Assembly (NCBI RefSeq): GCF_010686685.1
Contig: NZ_JAAGWD010000001.1
Location: 930,001 to 994,000, forward strand
DNA from: Pontibacter burrus
GTDB lineage: Bacteria > Bacteroidota > Bacteroidia > Cytophagales > Hymenobacteraceae
Length of the DNA: 64,000 nt
Direction: 5' to 3'
This document shows positions 17,405 to 25,106 of this stretch, piece after piece (the first letter of the stretch is position 1; the number at the start of each line of letters is the position of its first letter). The translations under genes and the position numbers were made by a program. The notes beneath the pieces were generated by a model that had not been told where the DNA came from, did not search any database, and worked only from the letters and a program-made list of their open reading frames with translations.

Positions 17405-18385
17405 ATGCTCCTGAGAACCAGACCTGTGCTTTGCAACTACTACGTTACCTACCGCTGTAACGCAAAGTGCTCGTTCTGCGACATCTGGGAGAAACCTTCG
17501 CCTTACATTACGCTGGAAGATGTGCAACAAAACCTGCGCGATCTGAAAAAGCTGGGCGTACAGGTGATAGACTTTACAGGTGGCGAACCGTTGCTGCATC
17601 GCGAAATAGACCGGATGCTGGGCATGGCACATGATATGGGTTTCATCACGACGCTCACCACCAATGCCTTGCTTTACCCAAAGTACGCTGAACGCTTAAA
17701 AGGCAAGGTGGACATGCTGCATTTCTCCCTCGATTCCGCTGACAGGGAAAAGCATGATACCGGCAGGGGAGTAGCTTGTTACGATTTTGTGATGGAATCT
17801 ATTAAAGTAGCGAAGGAGTTGGGAGAGCGGCCAGATATACTTTTTACCGTTTTTAAGCATAATCTGCACGAACTGGAGGAGGTGTACCGAACCATAACAC
17901 AACCCAACAAACTAGTACTGATTCTGAACCCGGCTTTTGAATACAATACTGTTGAAACCGGCGAAAGATTAACAGCAGAAGAACTGGATTACCTGACCCA
18001 ATTTGGCAAGCGCAAAGGCGTGTACCTGAACGATGGCTTTATACAACTACGTCGCGATGGTGGAAATCATATAGATAAGCCGGTTTGTAAGGCTGCCAGT
18101 ACAACTATAGTTATCTCTCCCGAGAATGAGCTGGTGCTGCCATGTTACCACCTGGGTACTAAAAGCTACCCCATAAATGGTAACCTGCACCAGCTATACT
18201 ATAGTCCCGAAGTAGAGCAGCTAAAACAACAGGAAGGCCGCCTGCCTGCGTGCGAAGGTTGTACTATAAATTGCTACATGCAGCCCAGCTTTGCCGTAAA
18301 CATAAACAAGTACTTCTGGAAAGCCCTGCCCAGCACCCTGAAATACAACTATAGCAAAGGCACCTGGAAAAGATTATTGGTTTAA
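17405..18385 (+). CDS. Radical SAM protein with SPASM-like C-terminus
   Basis: This 326-aa protein has the radical SAM cluster motif C-X3-C-X2-C at Cys18, Cys22 and Cys25 (RCNAKCSFC), followed by FTGGEPLLH (57-65), the S-adenosylmethionine-binding GGE element. The C-terminal part has additional cysteines (Cys228, 247, 283, 286, 290), spaced as in SPASM/Twitch domains that bind auxiliary Fe-S clusters. Such enzymes often modify peptides or cofactors, but no precursor peptide or partner is visible nearby. The gene is a single unit flanked on both sides by AT-rich repeat clusters (17215-17404 and 18386-18556). The substrate is unknown. Confidence 0.85.
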   Translation: MLLRTRPVLCNYYVTYRCNAKCSFCDIWEKPSPYITLEDVQQNLRDLKKLGVQVIDFTGGEPLLHREIDRMLGMAHDMGFITTLTTNALLYPKYAERLKGKVDMLHFSLDSADREKHDTGRGVACYDFVMESIKVAKELGERPDILFTVFKHNLHELEEVYRTITQPNKLVLILNPAFEYNTVETGERLTAEELDYLTQFGKRKGVYLNDGFIQLRRDGGNHIDKPVCKAASTTIVISPENELVLPCYHLGTKSYPINGNLHQLYYSPEVEQLKQQEGRLPACEGCTINCYMQPSFAVNINKYFWKALPSTLKYNYSKGTWKRLLV

Positions 18386-18556
18386 TCGCAGATTATTAAA
18401 TTGTCGGAATCAGGATTACCAGAATTTTAGGATTGGCAGGATAAATAATAAATTTACCCCGGTGTGATCACAATCATATAACAATTCAACCCTCAACAAT
18501 AAACTATAACTTTACCAGATAAACAATCAACAATTTAACCATCAACAATTAAAACT
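18386..18556. repeat. AT-rich short-repeat cluster after the radical SAM gene
   Basis: This 171-base spacer contains GGAATCAGGATTACC- and AGGATTGGCAGGAT-like words and repeated CAACAATT/AACAATTCAACC words. It resembles decayed interspersed repeats. No coding potential and no clear terminator are seen. Confidence 0.4.
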
Positions 18557-19075
18557 ATGCCCCTTATACTTCCGGTTAAAGGCGTGATGCCTCAGATAGG
18601 CGAAGAGACTTTTGTAGCAGAAAACGCAACTATAGTTGGCGATGTGGTGATGGGGCGCGAATGTTCTGTCTGGTTTAACGCCGTTATCCGCGGAGATGTG
18701 AACGCGATCCGGATTGGCGATAAAACCAACATTCAGGATGGCGCCGTGATACATTGCACTTACCAGAAAGCCGCTACAACCATTGGTAGCAACGTATCGG
18801 TGGGGCACAATGCTATTGTGCATGGCTGCACCGTAGAAGACAACGTGCTGATAGGCATGGGCTCAATTGTGATGGATAATGCGATAGTTCAGAAGAATTG
18901 CATCGTTGCTGCCGGCGCTATAGTATTGGAGAACACCGTTTGCGAATCAGGGTGGATTTACGCAGGTATACCGGCTAAAAAAGTAAAGCAGCTAAGCCAG
19001 GAGCAGATTGATGGCCTGGACAAAGTAGCCAATAACTATGTGATGTACAGTGGCTGGTTTACGGGTAAAGAGTAA
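18557..19075 (+). CDS. Gamma-class carbonic anhydrase-like protein
   Basis: This 172-aa left-handed beta-helix protein is built of hexapeptide repeats (IVGDVVMG, IRIGDKTNIQDG, TIGSNVSVG, VLIGMGSIV). The three zinc-ligand His residues of gamma-CA/YrdA proteins are present: IHC (about 65), VGHN (about 88) and VHG (about 93). The expected trimer hydrates CO2 or acts as a related metal enzyme; YrdA/PaaY-type proteins may have other roles. CTATAG occurs in frame as Ala-Thr-Ile-Val-Gly (about 18630). It is convergent with the CNNM-family gene and they share a terminator. Confidence 0.9.
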   Translation: MPLILPVKGVMPQIGEETFVAENATIVGDVVMGRECSVWFNAVIRGDVNAIRIGDKTNIQDGAVIHCTYQKAATTIGSNVSVGHNAIVHGCTVEDNVLIGMGSIVMDNAIVQKNCIVAAGAIVLENTVCESGWIYAGIPAKKVKQLSQEQIDGLDKVANNYVMYSGWFTGKE

Positions 19076-19081
19076 AAAAAG

Positions 19082-19120
19082 AAGCCTGCTTTGCAGACTA
19101 TAAACTGACAAAGCAGGCTT
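19082..19120. terminator. Bidirectional terminator between gamma-CA and CNNM genes
   Basis: AAGCCTGCTTTG (19082-19093) and CAAAGCAGGCTT (19109-19120) form a perfect 12-bp stem in a convergent intergenic space, with an A run on its left side. Confidence 0.85.
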
Positions 19121-19145
19121 AAAAGCTATAAACTATAGTTGTGGC

Positions 19146-20480
19146 TTAATGCTCCGGCATTTCGCGCTGCACGGTGCTTTCGCGTAATTCGTCCCGCACC
19201 TTAAACGATACAGAGTCTATGCTTCTTTCTGATTTTTCGAGCACATGCACTTCGTACTCGTTAAATTCGATCGGGTCGGTAATGTTTTCCGGGATCTGGC
19301 CATAGATCACGCTCACCAGGCCACCCACTGTTTCATAGTCCTCGCCTTCCGGTAGCGGGTAAGGCAGGTAATCGTTGGCATCTGAAATAGCGGCAGAACC
19401 GCTTACCTTATACTCAAAGTCGGCTACCATTTCTACCAGCGGCACTTCTTCATCGTACTCGTCCTGTATTTCGCCAACCAGTTCTTCAATAATATCTTCT
19501 ATCGTTACGATACCCGAAACACCGCCAAACTCATCGGTAGCAATGGCCATGTGCAGGTGGCGGCGCTGAAACTGTTTTAGCAGGCGGTTGATCTTCTTGG
19601 TTTCAGGCACAAAGTAAGCCGGGCGTATCAGGTTTTCGAGCACGATCTTTTCCCCGAGGCGCATCAGGCTCAGAAGGTCTTTTACATACAGCACACCCAC
19701 AATATTATCGATGTTGCCACTATACACGGGCAGGCGGGAGTAACCTTCGTTAAAGATGATCTCCATTAGATCGTGCTCCGAAATGTTGATGTCTACAGCT
19801 ACCATTTTAGTGCGGGGCACCAGTATCTGCTTCACCATGCGCTCGTTAAACTGAAATACATTCTCTATGAGCTCATGCTGAGAGTCTTGCAAGGCACCCC
19901 CTTCGGCACTTTGCTCAAACAGCAGGCGCAACTCTTCGGCAGAGTGTACCTCAGCGCCATGTAAAGGCCGGATGCCGATAGAGCGCAAAATAAAGTTCGA
20001 GAACCCGTTGAGGAGCCAGATAAACGGGATAAAGATAATGTAGAAAAAACGCAGTGGCAGTGCAATTGCCAGCGTTGTAGACTCAGGGCGCTGTATGGCC
20101 AGCGATTTTGGCGCCAGCTCACCAAACACAATGTGTAGCACCGTAATAAGAGCAAAGGCAACCGGCAGAGCAATTCTGTGTGCCACCTCAGGGCTTGGCT
20201 CAAAGCCAAAAGTTGCCATTACGTTGATAATGATCTGCGATACCACGCTTTCCCCGATCCAACCCAGGCCCAGCGATGCCAGCGTAATTCCCAGCTGCGT
20301 AGCCGATAGGTATGCATCCAGGTGCGAGATCATGTGCGCTGCCAGTTTAGCCATTGTGTTGCCAGCCTGTGCTTTCAGCTCGATCTGTGAGGAGCGCACC
20401 TTAACTATAGCAAACTCAGCAGCCACAAAGAAGCCGTTCAGTAGTACCAGGAATATAGTCAGTAATATATCGAGGATCAT
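19146..20480 (-). CDS. CNNM/CBS-domain transporter-like protein (hemolysin C/CorC family)
   Basis: This 444-aa membrane protein has an N-terminal CNNM (DUF21) domain with about four membrane segments (1-180; VLLNGFFVAAEFAIVKVR, GELAPKSLAIQRPE). A CBS pair follows (about 200-330; RTKMVAVDI, EGYSRLPVY, DEFGGVSGIVTIEDIIEELVGEI), then a CorC/HlyC transporter-associated domain (about 350-430; YETVGGLV). The family is linked to Mg2+/Co2+ efflux, and GldE of gliding Bacteroidota belongs to it. Which role applies is not shown by the neighbours. A TACATTTG -7-like box lies on the minus strand at 20545-20552. Confidence 0.92.
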   Translation of the reverse strand: MILDILLTIFLVLLNGFFVAAEFAIVKVRSSQIELKAQAGNTMAKLAAHMISHLDAYLSATQLGITLASLGLGWIGESVVSQIIINVMATFGFEPSPEVAHRIALPVAFALITVLHIVFGELAPKSLAIQRPESTTLAIALPLRFFYIIFIPFIWLLNGFSNFILRSIGIRPLHGAEVHSAEELRLLFEQSAEGGALQDSQHELIENVFQFNERMVKQILVPRTKMVAVDINISEHDLMEIIFNEGYSRLPVYSGNIDNIVGVLYVKDLLSLMRLGEKIVLENLIRPAYFVPETKKINRLLKQFQRRHLHMAIATDEFGGVSGIVTIEDIIEELVGEIQDEYDEEVPLVEMVADFEYKVSGSAAISDANDYLPYPLPEGEDYETVGGLVSVIYGQIPENITDPIEFNEYEVHVLEKSERSIDSVSFKVRDELRESTVQREMPEH

Positions 20481-20607
20481 AATTTGTAGCGGCAGGGTTT
20501 GGCTGCCATAGTTGTTAAAATAACCAATTTACGATATTAAGCTACAAATGTATATAGTTCGGCAAATATTAGCTAAAATAACAGGGTATACAGCATAAGC
20601 ATAAAAA

Positions 20608-20638
20608 AACCAAAGGTGCTTGTAGGGCACCTTTGGTT
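20608..20638 (-). terminator. Terminator for the 102-aa hypothetical gene
   Basis: AACCAAAGGTGC (20608-20619) pairs with GCACCTTTGGTT (20627-20638). On the minus strand the stem is followed by a T run (20602-20609). Confidence 0.8.
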
Positions 20639-20659
20639 TATAGATACGCTGGCATCAAA

Positions 20660-20968
20660 CTATGCATGCAGTGCAAAAGAGGCCTTGGCGGTTGTGAACA
20701 ACTCGTGGGCGTTTTCGGAAGTGAGTCGCGGCAGAAAAATTTTCTTGGCTTCTGCTTCCGAGATCAGTTTATACGTGTTTGTTGCCAGTGTATCCTGGAA
20801 GGGATTGCAAAAAGAATAAATGTACTCATCCGTCATGGTCTTATACACGACGTGGAAGTTATGTTTTTCATCACGTACAAGCTTCATGGCCTTAAAAACG
20901 TAATCAAACACTCTTCCGCACTCGGTCTGTAGTAGCTGTACTTCTTGGTTACGTAGACTTTGTTTCAT
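20660..20968 (-). CDS. Hypothetical protein, 102 aa
   Basis: A small cytoplasmic protein of mixed alpha/beta appearance, with no signal peptide or membrane segment. I do not recognise a family; visible features are two Cys (17 and 54) and a C-terminal helix rich in Ala. It has its own terminator and a normal base composition, which supports a real gene. The 570-base spacer upstream separates it from dsbD on the other strand. Confidence 0.6.
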   Translation of the reverse strand: MKQSLRNQEVQLLQTECGRVFDYVFKAMKLVRDEKHNFHVVYKTMTDEYIYSFCNPFQDTLATNTYKLISEAEAKKIFLPRLTSENAHELFTTAKASFALHA

Positions 20969-21538
20969 CGTGTAATGTTGGTCGAGTTATATTTATTCTT
21001 TATTACAGTACATTAAAGCTAGCCTTAAAATTCCGGCTCTGCCACTATAAAACTATAGTTACCCGTGAATGGAGCGCTGATAATGGTATACTTCAAATTT
21101 TTGCGTGTAAAAAACAGATTAATCTGGAGTCGGTTTTATTTTGCTGTATTTGTATAATATACGGAATATATTTAAAAATAGTTATATATTAATTTAATAT
21201 TTTGAAATAAATATTTTTAAAGTTATAGTTATAGTCGTTTAAACAGTGAGTTGTATAACTAATTGTTGTAAGCTAAGGGTAATGGAAAAGTATAAAAGTT
21301 TAGAAATCCGTGGAACATGCTGAAGGCGGAACCAGGTGGGCAGGTACAGGAGTTTTAGTCTTATAGTTGGCGTAGTTTGTACTGTTCAGGTGGTTTTACA
21401 TCAGCGATTAGTAGCATACCTGAATTGAGTTGGGCATACCACTGATATATTTTTTACTTTTGTAATTGCGCTAACATAGCACATGCAGATTGGTTATATT
21501 CAGAATTAACTGCAAAATCTATTAATTAAGAAGCACAT
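20969..21538. other. Long AT-rich divergent intergenic region
   Basis: This 570-base spacer lies between the 102-aa gene (minus) and dsbD (plus). The stretch 21120-21235 is extremely AT-rich, with many TATATT/AATATT words. One AACTATAGTT lies at about 21051. A dsbD promoter candidate is at the right end. I see no open frame with coding character and no RNA-gene fold that I recognise. Confidence 0.6.
21430..21462 (+). promoter_or_regulatory. Candidate dsbD promoter
   Basis: TACTTTTG (21455-21462) fits TAnnTTTG, with TTG (21430-21432) 22 bases upstream. The distance to the dsbD ATG is 77 bases. Confidence 0.45.
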
Positions 21539-23743
21539 ATGCTTACCAACACATATCTAAAGAGCTTATTGGCCATCACGCTGTTCTGGCTGGTTGCCTT
21601 TTCGGCCACTGCACAGGTACTAAAACCTGCCACCTGGAGCTACGATGTTTCTAAAAAAGAAGCAGCTGTAGGAGAAGAGGTAGAGCTCATCTTTAATGTA
21701 AAAATCGACAAAGACTGGTACCTGTACTCTTCAGACTTCGATCCGGAGCTGGGGCCGATGGTTACTGAATTCACGTTCGTAAAACACCCGTCGTATGAGC
21801 TGGTGGGTAAAATAAAGCCTGTTAATCCTAAAAAGAAGTACGACGACCTGTGGGGAGGTGAGTACACTTACTTTATAGGCACCGCGCAGTTCCGTCAGAA
21901 AATTAAAGTGCTTAAGCCGGACCTGCAGGTAAAAGGCTCTTACGAATACCAGGTTTGTACTGATATAGACGGCCGCTGCATTCCGTTCGACGACGAATTT
22001 ACATTCACTAACAAGCAGATAAAAGTAACTGGCAAAGCAACAGCAGCATCTGCTACTGACGCCGGAAAACCTGAAGAGCCAGCCGATGCACAAACTATAG
22101 GTCAGCCGCAGCCATCTTTAACTAATGCTGATACAGCGCTTTCTCCTGCATTTTCACAGGGTGGTGCAACAACTATTAACAATGCAGCTGCCGGCACACC
22201 TTCTGAAACACTACAAGCTGATGCTGTTGATTTTACAGCACCCGCTACCGACGAAGGGGGCATCTGGGCCTTTATGCTGATCGCTTTTGGTTCTGGTTTA
22301 GTGGCGTTGTTGACGCCGTGCGTGTTCCCGATGGTGCCTATGACGGTAAGCTTCTTTACAAACAGCAGTGGCAGCCGCACGCAAGGCATCATTAAAGCAG
22401 CGGTTTATGGTTTATCCATTATTGCCATTTATACCATTATCGGAACTATAGTTGCCCGTGTGTTTGGTGCCGATGGCGCCAATTTCCTGAGCACGCACTG
22501 GTTGCCTAACGTGCTGTTCTTCCTGGTGTTTGTAGTGTTTGCTATGTCTTTCTTCGGGATGTTTGAAATAACATTGCCAAGCTCATGGCTCACAAAAGTA
22601 GATGCGCAGGCAGACCGTGGCGGCTGGATCGGGGTGTTCTTTATGGCATTTACGCTGGTGCTGGTTTCTTTCTCGTGCACCGGTCCTATAGTTGGCAGCA
22701 TACTGGTAGCCTCTGCCGGCGGCGAAACTATACGCCCGATTCTGGGCATGTTCGCCTTCTCGATGGCCTTTGCTTTGCCATTTACGCTATTTGCTATTTT
22801 CCCGTCGTGGCTGAGCAGCCTGCCTAAATCTGGTGGCTGGCTAAACTCCGTGAAAGTTGTACTGGGCTTTTTAGAGCTGGCACTGGCGCTTAAGTTCCTG
22901 AGCATTGCCGACCAGGTTTACCACTGGGGCCTCCTGGATCGCGAGGTTTACCTGGCCCTGTGGATCGTGATCTTCACCCTGATGGGCTTTTACCTGCTGG
23001 GCAAACTCAAGTTCTCGCACGACTCGGATGTTAGCTACATAAGCGTGCCGCGCCTGTTTTTTGCTATAGTTACCTTTGGCTTTGTAGTATATCTGGTTCC
23101 GGGCATGTTTGGTGCACCTTTAAAAGCGCTTTCTGGTTACCTGCCACCGCAAACTACCCAAGACTTCGACATTAACAAGATTGTGAGGCAGAATGCCGGC
23201 AGCAGTAACAACATAAGCTTATTGGCTGGCAATAAAAGCGAACAGTGCGAGGCACCGAAATATGCCGAGAACATGCCTGGTATTGCACACGGATTAACCG
23301 GTTATTATGACTTGGAGCAAGCTAAGAAGTGTGCCGCTGCACAAGGCAAGCCGATCTTTATTGATTTTACAGGCCATGGTTGCGTAAACTGCCGCGAGAT
23401 GGAGCAGAACGTATGGTCGGACCCTGAAGTGCTGAAACGCCTGCGCGAAGAGTACGTAATCGCCGCTCTGTATGTGGACGACCGCACCGAGCTTCCGGAA
23501 AGCGAGCAGTATGTGAGTTCGTATGATGGGAAGTTAAAGAAAACGATAGGCAGAAAGTATGCTGATTACCAGATCACGAAGTTTAACGTAAATGCCCAGC
23601 CTTACTATGTGCTGATGGACGAGAACGAGAACGTACTGGTTAAACCAACTGCCTACGACCTGAATGTGAACAACTTTGTGAAGTTCCTGGATGCTGGAGT
23701 GGAAGCTTACAAGAACAAGCAGAACAGCATCGCACAAAATTGA
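21539..23743 (+). CDS. dsbD: Thiol:disulfide interchange protein DsbD
   Basis: This 734-aa inner-membrane electron carrier passes cytosolic thioredoxin electrons to periplasmic thiols. It has a signal peptide (to ATAQ). The periplasmic N-terminal DsbD-alpha-like domain (about 27-165) carries the Cys pair in CTDIDGRC. A low-complexity linker follows (about 165-235), then eight membrane segments (about 240-560) with Cys261 (TPCVFPMVP) and Cys380 (FSCTGPIVG). The C-terminal thioredoxin-like domain has CVNC (Cys615 and Cys618). All three redox pairs are present. Several CTATAG motifs are in frame (TIVA about 22445, PIVG about 22687, AIVT about 23066). Confidence 0.93.
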   Translation: MLTNTYLKSLLAITLFWLVAFSATAQVLKPATWSYDVSKKEAAVGEEVELIFNVKIDKDWYLYSSDFDPELGPMVTEFTFVKHPSYELVGKIKPVNPKKKYDDLWGGEYTYFIGTAQFRQKIKVLKPDLQVKGSYEYQVCTDIDGRCIPFDDEFTFTNKQIKVTGKATAASATDAGKPEEPADAQTIGQPQPSLTNADTALSPAFSQGGATTINNAAAGTPSETLQADAVDFTAPATDEGGIWAFMLIAFGSGLVALLTPCVFPMVPMTVSFFTNSSGSRTQGIIKAAVYGLSIIAIYTIIGTIVARVFGADGANFLSTHWLPNVLFFLVFVVFAMSFFGMFEITLPSSWLTKVDAQADRGGWIGVFFMAFTLVLVSFSCTGPIVGSILVASAGGETIRPILGMFAFSMAFALPFTLFAIFPSWLSSLPKSGGWLNSVKVVLGFLELALALKFLSIADQVYHWGLLDREVYLALWIVIFTLMGFYLLGKLKFSHDSDVSYISVPRLFFAIVTFGFVVYLVPGMFGAPLKALSGYLPPQTTQDFDINKIVRQNAGSSNNISLLAGNKSEQCEAPKYAENMPGIAHGLTGYYDLEQAKKCAAAQGKPIFIDFTGHGCVNCREMEQNVWSDPEVLKRLREEYVIAALYVDDRTELPESEQYVSSYDGKLKKTIGRKYADYQITKFNVNAQPYYVLMDENENVLVKPTAYDLNVNNFVKFLDAGVEAYKNKQNSIAQN

Positions 23744-23752
23744 TTTTCTGAA

Positions 23753-23815
23753 CATCTTATAAACAAGAAGGCCTGAAGCTATAGTTGTGCTTCAGGCCTT
23801 CTTGTTTATAAGATG
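23753..23815. terminator. Very long bidirectional terminator after dsbD
   Basis: A perfect 27-bp stem (arms 23753-23779 and 23789-23815) has a 9-nt loop made of the CTATAG-related word TATAGTTGT. It lies between convergent dsbD and the DUF3999-like gene and contains the GC-rich core AGGCCTGAAGC. This is much longer than usual intrinsic terminators. Confidence 0.85.
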
Positions 23816-23825
23816 ATTTCTAAAG

Positions 23826-25106
23826 TTATGCCTGTTTCTTTTTGTCCATTTCATTCAGCAGCTTAACGGTCATGTAAGAGAGGCCGGCCACAACAACGGC
23901 TATGGCTGACCAGATAAGTATAGTGGACGTTTTGTTTTTCTCTTTTTTGACAGGTTGTAACTGCTGTAGTTCTCCGGTCTGTACCACGGGCAATTTCGCA
24001 GGGATGCTGTCCTGGAAATACTCCAGTTCATAAGCAGGAGCTTTAGCTGTAGAGTCGCCAAAAAGTAATGTGTATTCCTGATCCGGAGATAGCTCTGCTA
24101 CCAGGTAACGGTTAAGCTGGAGCGCTATTAATCCTGTTATCTCCAGCGGCTGATTATCGTCATTCTGAATAACAATGGTTAACTCCCGTAACTTCTGCCG
24201 CGGAAGTTCTACTATAGCTGGAGCATTGGAGTTAAGGACAAAAGACACGGCTGGCCGGGGCTGCTGCCGCTGCTTTCTGCGCTTACTTCTGCGGCGTTTC
24301 TCAGGTGCAGGTGCCCCCAGAATGATCTGCCCATGACGGTAATATAACTGTGGCGATGAAATAGTGAATTCCAGTCTTTCGGGGTAAACCGGATGCGCAA
24401 AACGCACATGTATATAAGAGCTTTTGGTAGATAAGCTGTCTTTGCGGGTAAACTCCCGAATCGGTATCTCTATGTGTTTGCCAGCTTCGGTATAGGTATC
24501 GTAATACCCGGCCTGTAGAATGTTAAGCGGAGCACTGGCAGAGTCGTTGAGCTGCAACCGGAAGTAACGATAGTTGCTTAAAGGGAAGTCCAGTAGTTTA
24601 ACCTCTGCAGTGCTTGCACGGTTATTTATAGCATACAGGATATCCTTTTCCTTTAGCACATACCAATCCTGCCGGTTATCGCTGCCGCTGAGTTTTACCT
24701 GCTTGCGTGCATCGGCATTACTGATCAGCAGGCTGATGTTGTTCAGCTTACGCTTTTCAGGATTTGAGATAAGCAGCTCAGAGCAACAGCCTTTCTGATG
24801 CGTGTAGCTAACAATGTCGTAATTTTTGAACAGGCGCTTATACTGCACAGGTTCCTCAGCCCGAAGCAGGTAAGGCACTTCCTTCCCGCCACTGTAAAGC
24901 CTGATGTCAGAAAGATCAGCCTTTAATCTGCCGATAACTTCAGGGCTAAGTAGTATGCTGTGGTAGCCCTGCTGCTTTGGCGTTGCTACAGACGATTGCC
25001 AGTTATACTGCTGTGCTTCAGTTACCTTGAAACAGCCAACCAGCACCAGAATGAGCAGTATTTGTAGCTTATTGACTTTCGGCAACATCCGGCGTAGTAT
25101 TGTCAT
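23826..25106 (-). CDS. DUF3999-like exported protein
   Basis: This product of up to 426 aa has an N-terminal export signal ending LVGC, a possible lipobox, then QQYNWQ. A large beta-rich extracytoplasmic part contains SDIRLYSGGKEVPYLL, typical of DUF3999. One membrane helix near the C-terminus (about 395-417) precedes a short Lys-rich tail. A basic stretch (about residues 273-285, RRRSKRRKQRQQ) is unusual. The frame opens at 25106 (38-base overlap with the upstream gene), but Met at 25088 gives a cleaner signal peptide. DUF3999 genes are commonly paired with DUF2339 genes, as here. The function is unknown. Confidence 0.75.
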   Translation of the reverse strand: MTILRRMLPKVNKLQILLILVLVGCFKVTEAQQYNWQSSVATPKQQGYHSILLSPEVIGRLKADLSDIRLYSGGKEVPYLLRAEEPVQYKRLFKNYDIVSYTHQKGCCSELLISNPEKRKLNNISLLISNADARKQVKLSGSDNRQDWYVLKEKDILYAINNRASTAEVKLLDFPLSNYRYFRLQLNDSASAPLNILQAGYYDTYTEAGKHIEIPIREFTRKDSLSTKSSYIHVRFAHPVYPERLEFTISSPQLYYRHGQIILGAPAPEKRRRSKRRKQRQQPRPAVSFVLNSNAPAIVELPRQKLRELTIVIQNDDNQPLEITGLIALQLNRYLVAELSPDQEYTLLFGDSTAKAPAYELEYFQDSIPAKLPVVQTGELQQLQPVKKEKNKTSTILIWSAIAVVVAGLSYMTVKLLNEMDKKKQA

